Shown in pieces: positions 43,001 through 58,000 of a stretch of DNA of 64,000 bases (position 1 is its first letter; each line of letters begins with the position of its first letter). The position numbers were made by a program, and so were the translations under genes. The notes under the pieces were generated by a model. That model saw nothing but the letters and a program-made list of their open reading frames with translations, ran no database searches and was not told where the DNA came from. This stretch comes from Megaustenia siamemsis (Eukaryota > Mollusca > Gastropoda > Stylommatophora > Ariophantidae), in the NCBI GenBank assembly GCA_032433765.1, contig JAVIAB010000073.1:55031787-55095786 (forward strand). The letters are read 5' to 3'.

Positions 43001-46000
43001 CTCTCTTACTTTGAGGTGCACTCTAGTTGCTAATACTTTTGTCTCTCATGTCACTTCACTCTGATTGTTTTTTATTCTTTAGTTTTATTTTGTGCTTGCA
43101 GCTGAGATTCTTTGATGAAATGTTGACAATTTTCCTCTTGTATCATCCATCAGTGTAGAAAAAAATATATACATTGATTATTGTTATATATAGTTTATTC
43201 CATGTTCTATGAATTCAACAAACCAGGCATCCGCATCTTGCATTTACATGGACACCATGTGGCAAATGAGGAAACGACAGACCACTCGGGGCATGATGAT
43301 GAACCATAAATAATGAAATAACAGAGTCTTGCACATCCTGGAGAGTGTTGTCTATGCTTGCTCCAGACCAGATTGGGTGGAGATCTCTTGTGGGTACCCT
43401 ATTCTCCTACCCGAATTTGGAGGATTAAGAAGAAGAATTGTTATATCATTTCTCTTTTTTATTCTTCTTACTTGGCACCAAAAATATATTTGCCTTAATA
43501 TGCCTAGTTGTGATGTTGTTTGTTTCTTCCAGGCATCTGGTGAGGCACAGTTTGTGAATGATATCCCAACATTTCAGCATGAACTCTTTGCAGCCTTTGT
43601 ACAGGCTGGTGTTGCAACTGCAAACCTTGATAGTATTGATGCATCTGAAGCTCTGGTTTGTTATTGTAACTTTCATGTCAACTGTTCTTTTATTGTTTCT
43701 ATCACTAACTGTACAAGTAAGCATTGGCCATGTTGTGTGATACAAATTAAATCAGCAAAGTGAACCTATCATATCTTTCACATGATAATATGGTGATAAT
43801 GGATAATATGGTGTTTTGTGCCCATATTGTTTTCTTTTATGGGTGATGTAGTTAGTATCACTCCAAGCCACCCCTTATTTTCTAAGAAAAAAAATCTAAT
43901 TTCTGCCTTTAGAGTCTGAATGAACCCTAAAGTTGTATCGGTTTCAAAATAAAATTCCCACATTTTGGAATTTAACCTCTATCATCAGATGGTTTAACTC
44001 CCAAACTATATGAATTTCATAGAAATTTTAATGATCGTAATCCTATGTTAGCCAAGCCTTTTACAAGATATTTTGGGGAAAAAAATTATGAAAAATCACA
44101 TAATAGCAACATTAATATGTAAGACTTCAATAAAACTATTTTTTAAAAAATTAATATTTTTAGTTTTAGTTTATTTAAATTTAATCTGAAGACCACACTA
44201 AATTTCTGTCCAAAACGACGCTATTTTGGAAGCTGACATTTAGGATCTCTTCGACTAAGTGTCTAAACTTGATTGTTTTACTAATTAAATGTCATCTAAT
44301 TGTTCTGACTACATCCATATTTTGGATTTAAGTAACAATGGTGATGATATCATCACAGATGGGAATTGTTAAAGATAATATTCCATTATGACTAAAAATA
44401 TGTGGTACATGGGAAAAGTGCAAGGTGACAGAAGTGATGGGTTAGCAGGGACAATATAAAGATTATTCATTAGAGGGATAATAAAACTGTTTACATTTTT
44501 TTTTAATTCTAAAAAATTCTAAAATTCTAAAACATGAATATGTAGAACAAAATGTAATAATATCTTTGAAGAAATAAATGTACCTGGTGTCAGTGATTAT
44601 AATAAGTACGTGGAAGGAGAAAATAGGTCTGATCAATTAATTTATAAAGATTCCTTAGGAAAACCAATACTTGGGAAACTTTACTTTATAATTTTATAGA
44701 CATAGCTAGGGTTAATGCTTTTATATTATTTTTCTCTCTCTCTTTCTCTCTCTCTCTCTTCTCTCTGTGATCAAGACTCAATCAGAGTAGGATTCCAGAC
44801 TCTCTCGTGAAGTCAGCTGTCTGTTTAAGTGATTCGATTGCCCCATATAGTTTCTCTTCCAGGGAGGTAGGTGTGGACCACATTGCTCTTCTCAGGTCTG
44901 TGTACTGGGGGCAATCCTGTAGAACATGTTTTGTAGTCATATTGTACAGTGGCATAGGCTGGTTGTACCTATTTTGAATTTGGTGAACATAAAGGGACAC
45001 AAAAAGGGACCTGAAATATCACAAAATACACAAAAAAAAAACAAACAAAAAACTAAGGACTTCTAAGAGTTAACCACTTTGTCATTGAAGCTTTGTGATG
45101 TGATGTAGGGCTCAGTAATCTCTTTTCGCTTTGATCAACTAGTGTCTTTTTTTATTAAGGTGTGTTAGGTTTGATTCTTTCTTTGTACTTAACAATCACT
45201 ATTTTGAATTGTTATGCTGATAGTCATTCATCATTGAAAATGTGATGACAGGATATCAATCTGGCATGACAAGCATACACACTATGGTATCAGAGTATCA
45301 GATCACAGCTGAGACAGAGTGGTCATGTGATTTGCATGTCAGATCAGAGGTGAAACTATGAAGGATATAATATCACAAAGAAAAACTGTGGTTAAATTCT
45401 TGCATTGAAAATGTTGTTGAGTATGTCTTTTACAAGATCATCATTAGTTTGATATGGATATTGGCCTTGCATCAATCAGCAATTTAAAATGAGTGCATAT
45501 ACAGCAAGTGTAGGTCAATGTGGGAATTAATTTGTTGGGAGTAAAGATTAGTGTCATCATTTTAAAGTGTATGCTAATATATCGAGCATTAAAATTCATT
45601 GTTGCAAACCAGCTGTGGATGTCTTAAGCTGTTACAAGTCATTTATAACTTCAAATCTGAAATTGAACTAAACAACTCAAACTTTGAACCTTATGGAGCT
45701 GTGTTTCTAAGCAAACTCTATCATGATGATTACAACCCTACTTGATCTGAAGGAACAGACCTTCTTTTTCTGGCTAAAAACTGAACACAATCTACTTTGA
45801 AGCTACATGTACATAATATTCAAGACTAGAAACAGAAATGTGCATGTGTGCACAAGCACTACAGACTGCTGACAGCAGCCAGTAAGTACACTGTTTTGAG
45901 AAATCCCCACTGGCCAAATAAAACTATATTAACCACACAAATTTGCTACCCCTAAAAACAGCTGTTAAAGATAACCAAATTCATAGAGAAGACTATTTTG

Positions 46001-49000
46001 AAGATATAGACTTTGGTGAATGAAAGAAGAAGTAGAAGAAGATATCAGACAAATAATTCACTAACTGATACTGTGTATAATTATTCTGATCTAATTCAAA
46101 TTGGACTAAAAGGCTTAGAAATTAAATGTGTTTTTAGCATGGGACATGATGGATTAAAAAAAATGTAGCAAGCTTTGCAGTGGCAAGTAATTATATAAAA
46201 TTATTATAAATTATATAATAATTAATTATAACATAAATTATAATTTGATTGTAAGGCACACATAGTCCATAATTTAGTTATTGAGATATTTGCGGGTCAT
46301 CATTATTGCACTCCAAACATGTCCATAGGTGCTCAGATCCCCTCCTCAGCAAATCCAACGACTGATGACTCCAGTTCTGTGTTGGTTGATAAGTCTTCTT
46401 ACAAACCAACTAAGTTTCTCATTTCTTGCTGTGCCTATCTTAACTCCCATCTCTTTCATCCGAGGGAGTGATGTGGATTTGTGGTCGTCGAAATCCTGTG
46501 CTCTTCCTACATCTCAGAGGGCATTGATGATGTCCGCCCGATCCATTGGTTGACCATCCTCAACGACAGCACAGCTAGCCAACCTGTCCGCTCTTTCCTT
46601 TCCCTGTACTCCCGCATGTCCAGGGACATAGACAAAGGTGATCTTACGTATTTTTGTCTTCTGCAATGACTCTAACCATTGCATGCGTACAGAGCCCGCC
46701 TCCACTTTTTTTTATCATGCTCATCGAATCAGTCAGTATAATGGCATGGGTGTAGACGAGTGACTCTAGCAAGTTGAAAGCCCTGGTCACTGCCATCACC
46801 TCCTTCGTCATACTACTCGTGGCATGACGTATGCACCACTGTCTTCTATGACTACTTTGCCTGCCGAGCGTGCTGTAAATGCCCATGCACTCCTTTGGTG
46901 TCGTATTACAGATCCGTCTGTATAAATGACTGCATCTTTCTCATCGATGTTAGCGCAGATCAGACCATTGACCTCTGCATTGACCATGACTGAGTTCTGT
47001 TCCTACTTTTCCTGTCGAGTGTGACAATACACGAGAATGTCCCCTTGAATGACGTAGGCACAAGTATCCACTCCTTGCCAATGTTGCTATTGGTAAGCCC
47101 ACAGACATGTTTGATGACATCTTCTGCTCGGTCCACCCATGATTTGCCTCTTTTTAGCCTGGCACCTTTCCCTGTGTTGATCTCATGGTGCAATGGATAC
47201 TCTTTATCCCAAGATAATGCGTATGGTTTCATTCTGTATTTTCTCTAGCCTGTCAATTTGAATCGTACTGACAGTAAGAGTTGCCAGGGCATACTCGATT
47301 GGTGCGAGGACTAATCCCTGGAACAGAAGAGTAAGTAGCCTCTGCTCAATTTTGGCATCTGCCATGACCTTCAAGGCGGCTAATCCTTTGCAGGATTTTG
47401 TTATCACATGGTTGACGTGGTCCTGAAAACACAGGCTGCGATAAAACAACTCAGAAGTATGTCATCAATTTGTCCCTGGTCACCTCATCAGCACCCATTC
47501 GTGCTACCAGTGTGTCAGTAATAACGATATGCTTGTTAAAGGAGAACCATGAAACTCAAGCTTTAAAGGTAAAGGTAAAGTACGAGACTTGAAACAGCGT
47601 CTTAGCTCGCAAGTGTATACCGCTCGCGAGTTTGTTCAAGTCATCGTCAGCTAAATCACCTATGTCGTTGTACCGAACACTTCTTGACCAGGAGCAGTGT
47701 TGTGTGACCTTTTAAGTGTTGTGCGAATGGTATCGGTTGTGATTGTGAGATCTTCTCCCAGCACTACATTCTTACACAATTCTGACAGCGATCCCTGTAT
47801 TCTCATTCTTATAGCCTCATTTCTTTGGTCAGTCAAGCATGACCTTCCCTTGTAACGGGCAAGCAGGGCTTTCCCTTTGCTCTCATCAGATTTGTGCCAT
47901 ATCTGGCCTGTACTCTGAAAGTCTGGAATGCCTCTGTGTCGTGTTGTGCCATTCATGCTCTGATGAAGGTGCCAGAATGTGGCTAGCAGTTTTTCTGAGC
48001 ACACTTTTTTTACAGAAATCATTCCATTTGGCATGTTTAGTCTGCTTAGCACATAGTTTAAAGTGCATCATTTTTTGGTCGACCTCTTCTTTCAGATGCT
48101 TCAAGAGCTCAGGTTGTGTTCTTCCATTCTTTCTGGTTTTTTGCCATGCCTTGGCCGATTGTCTCTTGTTCCACCAAGCTTCCTCAACTTCTACGTTCCA
48201 CCAGGGTGGATGCGTCCATCTCTCCTGCCTCCTACGAGGGGTGCTCTGTTTCCTATGTCTGATTTTACTAATGGCATCCTGGTCTGTTTTCTCATAGTGG
48301 AATGTGTGGAGCTTTCTTTTCTGGCTTCTATTTCTGCTTTTATCAGTTAGGAGGACACATGGATAGTGATCACTTCTGTGGAATCCCAGTGCATTCCACT
48401 TGCAAACCAGTGCAAAGGTAGAAAGCACCAGTGCCATGTCTATGACACTATCAGAGTCCCCTGTTCGAGTGGCCATTCTGGTTGCTCTTCCATCATTCAA
48501 GCACACTAAATGACTGACACTAATGCATTCTCTAGGTCTTCTCCTGCTTGTTGGTTATGACGTTACCCCACTGGTTGCCTCTAGCATTAATGTCTCAGCA
48601 GAAAATGACGTTCTCTTCCTCAAAGTCGAAGAGATTATGCCATTGTTGTGTGTCCACCTTCCCATTACAGGCATACACATTTACAACTATGAAATGAACT
48701 GGGGTCTGCACCCTAACCACATGTACCTGCAATTCTGCATTATCCCATGCAGACTATCAACCTCAGCTGCCACCATATTGTTTCACAAAAGGATGGCCTG
48801 CCCAAGGTGTCTTCTATTGTAGAAACAATGAAATCCAAGGGCATTAACTGTCTCATCATCCAGGAAGAGATTTTCTTGCAAACTCATTATATCAGCGCCG
48901 CACAGTAGCTTTTCAAGAATGGACCATCGTTGATTTATTGACCCACAATTCCAATATGTAATGCGCACATACTTTAGACCTAGCCTCTCACACTTCGACA

Positions 49001-52000
49001 GTTTTTTTACCACCTCTCTTACCTTGTCTTGTTTTCCTTCTTTGATGTTGTTGTTTGGGCTGCATCAGAATACTTACCGTCGTCAGAGTATCATAGATGA
49101 TTTCATCGCTGGAAGTCAATGCTGTGGATGGTCTAGACTAACGTGCATTCACTCAGTCGCACTGTCCAGACCTATTTCCACGTTATAGACTGGCCAACTC
49201 CAGTAAATTGCTTTGGAGCACACGGATACACTGTGAGCTTTTGACAAATAAATGAATTAGGCATCCTTAACAAAAGACCGGCGAAAACAAACCGCCATTT
49301 TTTCACATGTTCAGTAGTAGTCCATAATACACCTAGACTAACAAAACAAGATTAACATTACTTTGAAACATTGCCCCATAAATAAACTGTACTGTTGCAA
49401 TCTGAATATGTGTGTAGCATGTTAGAAGAATAAGCTTATGTCATCTTTTATTGTGTTTACTACTTCTATTATTTTTACTACTTGTATAACAAAAAAAAAC
49501 ATAAGCTATTGATAGTAGCATAATGGTTAGCATTCTGGCTTGGTGATAAGAATGAGCATCAGCCTTTTCACCCAGAAATCTTGTGCTTTTTTTTATATTG
49601 AAGTTTTAAACTTACCCCTTCCTCTCTATATGTTATGGGGCTCTCCTTACCCTTCTGATGTTATTGTTTTTGTATGTTACGAATATTTAAGTTTATATCA
49701 TAAGTTAAGAAGCAAATTCTATGATTTAATTTCTCTTAAACTGAATTGAAAATGTCAACAGAAAATGCCAGGAGTTGCTGCATTTTTGTCTGCCCAAGAT
49801 ATTCCAGAAGATGGAATAAACAATTACATGGCCAGTTCAGGTTACTTTCAGTTCAAGGCACAAGAGGTTAGTTGCTAAATCATTCCATTATGAGTTATTG
49901 TCTGTGTTAAAATCCATGCTGGAAAGGTCACCAAATTCATATGGCATCAAACTTCACACTGAATTTGATTGGTCTCCTGCAGACTTGCAGGACTGGACAA
50001 TTTTAACAACAGTATTTTGGAAGTCTAACCAATTAATTATTTCTTTGGAAGCTTAGTGCCATGATTACTTCTGTAGCTAGCCAGCTTCAGTCAAGCTAGA
50101 TGAATCTGAATGATTTAGAATGAAGCAGAAATAGTCACCCATATTGGGGGTAGTAGCATAGGTCTTGCACCCATGTCTATCTAAAGAAGAACATTTGTTG
50201 CAGAAATAACAATAGAGTATAAACCATAGATTGACTGCCTAAAACTTATGCCATGTGCTCAGAAGAGACCTAAACACAAGCCAAGCAATAGAATCCATAA
50301 GCAAGACAAAAGACAGGAAGAGCAGGAATGCTCTAACAGAGAAAGAATTATGAACATCGTTAGGTGGACTTATATTAAGGGCCTTGTAGATTGTGCGAGG
50401 TAGAGGAATATTGTTGTTGCTAAACAAGATGCCACAGTGTGAACTGGTCACTGACTGTTTTATTGGCCTTACTATTATTTATAGGTGAAGGTAAAAATAA
50501 TAAACTCTCTTTTTACCTTATTTTCTTCATTTTTTTTGGGTAGTTTTATTTCAGGAGATAGTGTCTCTGTTCATGTATAAACAAAAGCATGATTAATGTT
50601 AATTCTTTTCAAGTGACTTTAATACTGATAGTTACTTTTGTTCACATTTTAATTTACTTATCTCTTTAGCTGTTTGCAACCAAGGACATAAACTTCAGTG
50701 GACAACCAGTTGGAATGATTCTAGCAGGTATGTTGTTATTTAAATCACCACTCCATTGCTACAAGAAAATGTTTTCTGTGAGGCCCAAGGTGCCCAACAG
50801 CACCTGGGTTGAAAGTGGTTAGTGACTCATAGATGACCCCAAGCACTAGTATCAGTGAATCAGAGCTGATCAAGATTTATTTTTTCAGATACTATTAATC
50901 TTAGTATTTAAACACTATTTTAGATAAGATTAATCATATATATTAAAAAACTGTTTTACGGTTATGTTCATATTTGTTATTTTAATAATTGAAATTATAT
51001 GTCACTGGACAACTGTAATTTATACAACTTTTAAAGTGTAGCCTGCAAAACGTAAGAGACAGTATTAGTTACTTTTGTTCAAACAACAAGAGGATAGTGT
51101 GCAATGAAATTGAATGGCTGGTAATTAATCAAACTAGGGAAGAAGGTGCCAGTCTAGGCATGGATGATTGTGTGTTTTATGTTGAGCAGTCAAGGACTGT
51201 TAGTTAGATTGGGAGAGAAAATTGTTGTACAGTGGAGGTTATAGTTTTTAACTTGACAATAGAGGTAGAAGTTTTTACTACAAGTTGAACTCACTGCCTG
51301 AAACTTCTTTAATCAAACAATTTACATGTTGCAGTACCTCAAAGCTATGAGGACTTGTTTAGATCTGATGCCAAGGACAGTGGAGACATGCTCATTTGTC
51401 AACTATTACATTATAATTACGTTAATGAAGTAATAATCATAAAATCATAGTAAAAATGAGAATTTAAGTTCAAGCTAGAAGTTACATCCAAGAGAATAAA
51501 AGATAGATAGTAATATTAACCAGCCAGTAAGAGACATAATTAACATGAATACTTTTTTTTGTCTTTTATTAAAGCACCAGCTAGTTCTATTAAAAATAAG
51601 ATAAAAATTTACATTTAATATTTAATACAAGGTTCTCGTCTAATGCTTTGGTTAGCAAGTGAACTTCCCATGTTATAAAACTTGAACAGTTGCAAAATTG
51701 TAAGCTCTATTTAAACAGAAACCCAAAGCCAAGCCATTGCGGCTGCCAGGAAAGTGAAAGTCAATCTTTCAAATATTCAAGCACCAATTCTGAGCCTAGA
51801 AGAGAGCATTGCTCAGGACAAACAGTACAAATTTCCAGGGACAGATTTTGTCTTGGGAACTCCAGATGGTGAGTTTTTTTTATTTACAATTAGCAACAGC
51901 CTGCCAATAATGAAAGGAAAGCAGTGTTGTAAATATATTTTGAAAATTATTTTCAAATTCTTCACTCTTGCAAGAATTTTCTTCCTCGATAGAGACTTTA

Positions 52001-55000
52001 GATTTTTAAACATCATGATCATCATCATCAAGTATTGTGCCTGTAGACATAGGTGATCATGTATCTCCATACTTTCTGTCATCAATTCTGATGTTGCCTT
52101 TCTGCCATGCTTTTCGTTTAACCTGTCTGGTATCTTTCTCTCTTTTGTATCCTTTTCCCTCCATTTTTTTTTTCATTTGTCACAACATATTACAACTGTT
52201 ACTTTCTAACTCATTATGTGTCTAAAATATTATTCACTTCCATCTATCGCATAAGCCTTGTTCTACATGAGGAATTCTTTTTCTTATCTGCAGAGTTAAA
52301 AATTGGTTGTGTCATATCAATTTTATTCTCTCAATGCATCTATTTTCTAAGGTATTCTTCACACTAGTACTAAATTATACATCTGCACAAACATCAGGTC
52401 ATAACTGGGAATGCCAGAAAGGAGCGCTGTGCGGGGAAACACAAACAAATAACGTATCAACACAAAACTGGAGTCATCAGTCTCCACACACTGAGGGGTA
52501 TACTGGGGAGGAGATCTGAATAGTTATGGACATGTCCAACGTGCGATGAAGATGATCTATCAACAAAACTAAACTAATCTCATTTATTGTGTTTAACATA
52601 TGAACTCCATGTTGTTTCTCTACAACTGATTGATTTCAGAGATGTGGGACACTGTGGATCAAATAGCTGAAGGTGAATGTCGCATGGGCTCACAGTACCA
52701 CTTTTACCTTGAGAATCAGGTGATATACACATTTTCTTTGCATAAAAAAGCAGATAATTCAAGGCCATTTTACATTGTAATATCATTGATCTTTTTTCCA
52801 TTTATGGACACTTTATTGGCCTGTTATTAAAGATGACTTTTAGCTAATTATCAGAGATCATCATTTCCATTTCAGATTATGAGAATATTGAAGATGGTGC
52901 TGAAAAGGGCACAAATTACAAAAATCAGATGAGAGTAATGAAGAAATCCTTATTCTGGAATATATAGAGAAAAAGGAATCAGAGGGAAACAAAGAAGAGC
53001 AATGAAAAAATAACTGGAAACAAATGTTTGGGTGATGGTGTGAGCATGGTTAGAATTAAAAGCTTGGCTCAAGACAGAAAAAAACATATTCCCTTCTTCA
53101 AGTCTAGATCTAATGGAAGACTATTTGGAGCAAACAACTCACAAACACTTGTGGATAGAATACATGTCAATAGTCCAAAAAGGCAAGGATCCACAGGCTT
53201 CTGAGTCAGTGGCTAACAAGCCAACTATTTACACTTTACAGTGATGAAAAAATGTTTAAGTGTTGCAAAATATTTGGTAAATATTTTATGTTAATACAAA
53301 TTTTAATTTTAAAACTTTTATTGAGTTTTGTTACATTTATTTATTTGCTAAGGTGTCACTGGCCGTGCCATCTGAAGATGGCATTGATTTATATGCAGCA
53401 ACACAATTTGCAGACATGAACCAGCATGCAGCTGCTGGTATTATTGGCAAGCCACTGAACTTGTAAGTCAGAGCTGTCTTTTCTTTTATTAAATTCCTTA
53501 TTTGAATTTAATACCAACTGTGCAGATCTGGTTTGTCAATTACTGCAATATTCCAACTCTGCTATTCTAGTTGTTTAGATAAATATATATAATTTACCAA
53601 ATTTTTAATTTTATTCTGTTATGAGATTGTACTATTGGTCATTGAAAGAATATGGGCGCAAACACCATATTTCCCATATACTTAAAGCTGTGGAGCTTTA
53701 TTTTACTTTTTACCCTTACTTTTCTTTTTTTTTTTACTGTTTTTGGGGGTCTGGACGGTCTGGAGGTAAGATGTCAGCCTCTGGATAAGAAAGTCCTGGG
53801 TTCAAATCCCACCATAAGTGGTGGGAATTTTTCACTTTGAATCTGTGGTTTCTTTGTGGCTTTACCTTCCCACAATCTCTGGGTTGTGAGACATTTTGCA
53901 TGAATATCACTTATGTCCAGGTGACATTCACATGAGTTCAGGTATCACTCACCATACAGGCAGATATTCTCCTAATTAAATTATTTGCTTTTTTTATCAT
54001 CAAAAGTTCTGACAATTTTAGCAGATATTTTTCTATGAAATTTGCCCAGGCAGCGGCCATTTTTGGCCTACTATTTTCGATTCCCATCTGCCAAGGGTTC
54101 TTGAAAGTGTGCAGAATGCACATGAGACTTCCCACCAAAACTATTCTCTTACCTGTCTTGTGTCTTTTCTTTTTCTGCTTTCTTCTACTTCTTCCCATAA
54201 TTTTCCTGTATCACAATAAATTCCATTTGGTTCCTTCTTGTCTCTCTTAGCGTTCACCCGTTAAGTGGCCGTGAATGGGTTGTGTCGTGCTAATTTACAG
54301 CATAACCACGATATCTGCACCTTTTCAACCCAACACATTCATCTTCGGTATGGTTCCTTCTCATAAATTGTGATCATTTCCTCCTGATGTCAGAAATAAG
54401 CTGTCTTTTTGTTTTGGTCTCTTTTAAAATATCCTCTTTACTTCTATTAGGTATTGATGATATTAACATTTGTCTGTAAGGCCACATTTCTGTGTCCTAC
54501 AGTGATTCTCTTGTCTGCTGCCAGGTTCCAGGATTTGCACCTGTATGTTAAGACTGGCTCCACATAACATTGAATAACTCATTTTCTTATTTCTACTGAC
54601 AAAAATTAGTAGCTCAATATTTTTTTTGAATTTCTTTGGAATGCAGGCATTGCTTGAGCTGTTCAGCACCTTGCTTACATCTACCATTTAAAGTTAACAT
54701 TGTTCCTAGGTGCTATATGTATATATGTATGTAGGTGTGCGCTCGCATGCTAGTGTTAGCTTCTAGCTAATTAACTACTGCATCCCACAGCATTCACCAA
54801 TTCTACACCACAAGAACTATATGGTCATTTGAGTATCTTTCAAGTTAATCTGATCATAATAAATATTTAATTTAGTTAGTTGTTTTTCTATTTTGTATTT
54901 GTTTTCTCTGTATACTATTTTCAAGATGTGTGTTGCACATAATGCAAATATATTGAACATTAATAATTTTGGCTTAAATGTATAATGCATTAATAAGTAC

Positions 55001-58000
55001 TGTACTTTGTTACAGCATTAATGTCACAGTACCCCGAATTGGAGGTGGCTTTGGTGGCAAGGCCATGGATTCATGTTCAGTGACTGCAGCTGCGACTCTT
55101 GGTGCATTTGTTACTGGAAGGTACTGTTGTAATATTTTACTTTGAGTACTTTACTAACTTTCTTCCATTACCATCACTGTTGGCTCTTAGTGTCCAGGGG
55201 GAATGTGGTTCTCATTTCAATGATATATTTGACCAAACTCAATATGATTATATTTTAAAACATATGCAAATATTAAACTAATTTTTGAAGACATTTTCAA
55301 AGCAGTCCATACTCCTGTTGTGTTGTCTCCACATCAAAAGTTAGTTATCAAAGTTTTACTCTTCTCTTACCTCTGGGTACACTCCGTAATTAATTCTTTT
55401 GATATTATTTAATGTAATTTAATCTTCTTGATTCTTGATCCTTCTAGCACCATTAGATGTTGCATAGGGCTCATAGTATTTTTGCCCTCATTTTCTATTC
55501 TGGCCTGCCAACTTTGCTTCTTTTATAAGTGTTCTCTTCAGTGTCTCTCTTGGTCTTCCTCTTTTTCTGTAACCTGATGTTTCCCATAGAAGAGCCTGTT
55601 TTGAAATTTTCTTCTTGTCTCTTCTCAACACATGTCTGGCATATGATAGTCTTATTTTTCTAATCGTAGATGAGATGTTGGCTGCATGGCCATTTTTTTT
55701 TATCTCTATATTAGTCTTGAATTAATTTCATTGTACAAAGAATATTTTTGTAGGCATTTGTTTTCAAAAGTGATTAATTTTTTTCTCAATCTCTTTTGTT
55801 GTTTTCCAACTTTCTAATGCATAGGTAAGGATTGATAATACATTTTATATGAATATTTTAAGTTTAGTTTTCCTGCTTAGCATTTTTTATTTCCTTATTT
55901 TGTCCAGATTTTAAAAATTTGCTGCTGCACTAGCTTCTTGCTTCTGATCTCTTTTTTTACTAGTTTCAGCTTCTTTATCTATATTACTACCAAGATATAT
56001 ATATATATATATATATATAGTGGTCTACTTTTTATAATGACTGATAATTTAGATAGATATTGCCCTCTGGTGTATTTTTTTTCATTATTTTTGTTTTATC
56101 TTTGTTATGGTTATGGAAGACCTCGGTATCACTGCAAACAAATTAAAATCCATAATTTTTATGAAATTCTATTCTTTCCATAATGGATGATAGTGTTTCT
56201 GTGATATTTTTCATTTTTTTAATATTGTCACTTATGAGCACTATTTCATCTGCAAAATGAAGATCTTTCAGGTAATTCTTGTTGTGCCATTTAATGCCAT
56301 CATTGGAGAACAGACAAATAATTACAGTGCTGCGATAAAGCCATTATTGCCTATGCAACATTTATTCATTATGCAATCCATGATATTTCCAAATAGCAAA
56401 GATGATAGTATAATCCCTGTTTTACTCCTGCTTCAGTCTGAAACTAATCACTCATCCCTCTTCTAGCAAGTATAGTTGTCATATATATCTTTTATGATGT
56501 TGGTAATTTTTGTTGATGTTCTGTAATGTTTCAAGATATTAATCTTGGTCTGTTTCATTTGCTATGTATCTTCTGAGATGGCATTTCATATATTATTGTG
56601 TATATTTGACATGTTGAAAGAATTTCTTTTATTTTGCATAAATTATGTTTAGTAATAATTTACTCTTTAAACCTTCAGTTTCTTCAAAACTGCTTTGTTT
56701 TCTTTCTCATCGAGGATCCACCCGATTATGTCCCTTTTGGGAATCTACATTTTTAGGGCTTCCATTTCCTTTTCTGTTATCTTTTATAATGTTAATGTTA
56801 ATTCTGGATGTTCAATGGATAAATATAAAGTGACTGAAGAACATACACCTAGAATATAGAGGAAGAAAGACTGATGTGCAACTGATGCTGGGAATAAAAA
56901 GCAGTAATAAATGTAAGTAAAAAGTAAAGTTCCCCCGTCACGCCAAGTGACATATAGGGAATATAGTGTTAGTGACCATAAATTTTACAGACCTTCAGCA
57001 CATGATTTTTAGGGTAATGTGGTCGGTATTACGCCTGTGCTGCTTTACTTTCCCAGAAAAAAATCCAGTACCCATTAAAGGCTGGGTGAACCCGGAAGCC
57101 ATCGGTTGGGATCAAACTCTACCTCTGTCCTTTGTAGTCTAGTTCACTAACCACTGAGCTATCACAGCCCCAGTAATAAATGTAACAGATGTAATCTGCA
57201 ACTATTAATATAAAGACATAATTGCGTTTTTACCTGATTGCTTGTTTTGCAATAAAATCAGCTGCTTGTAATATTAAAACCCTATTAGATAAACACTTTA
57301 ATAGTATAAAATAATTTATTTAGCTTTCCTAATTGCATCTGACAAGACACTATTTCCTCAAAAAGTTTTAAATGTGTCATCCCTTAGTGCTTCCTAAATA
57401 ATGTTCAGACATTCTAGTTCTATCTACTTTATGTTATCAAATATTTGTTTTTCATCACATCAAAGTTTGTGACAAAGGTAGGCCAGGCTTTATTTCTAGT
57501 CATCATGACTTTATCTTTTCCCAAGGTCATCTTGGCTGTGTTTTGTCACTTGTTTCAATGGGTCAGGATGAGAGGATAACGTGGCTGGTGAAGAGTGCAA
57601 CACTTCCTGACTTAAATCTAACTTTAGAGCAAATGAAGCTGAGGTGGACCAGTGATTAGTGAACTGGTCCGATGGAGAAGAAATCAGGAGCAATCTCATT
57701 TGATGGTGTCTAGGTCCACCCAACCGTAAATGGGGTACTGAATCTTTCTGGGAAATACTAACTACATTAGCCAAAATAATGTGTTGATTGTAAAAAAAAA
57801 AATGGCTGCCAAACCATAATCCTTATACTTCATGGGCATGGGGCAAGATAGAGTTCTTTATTTCTTCTTTTTCTACAGTTCTGTTCAATTATTCTGAAGC
57901 TGTTGCAATTATAGCTTGCAATGATCAGCTTTTTATATCCAGGTAGGCTTCATCTGTGTATCCCGTAATCTTATCTACGTAATCATCTGTCAACGCTGTC

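Noticed and set aside
49515..49585. tRNA-like stretch tagcataatggttagcattc
   Set aside because: A-box-like only; no B box or acceptor stem, and no second copy seen.
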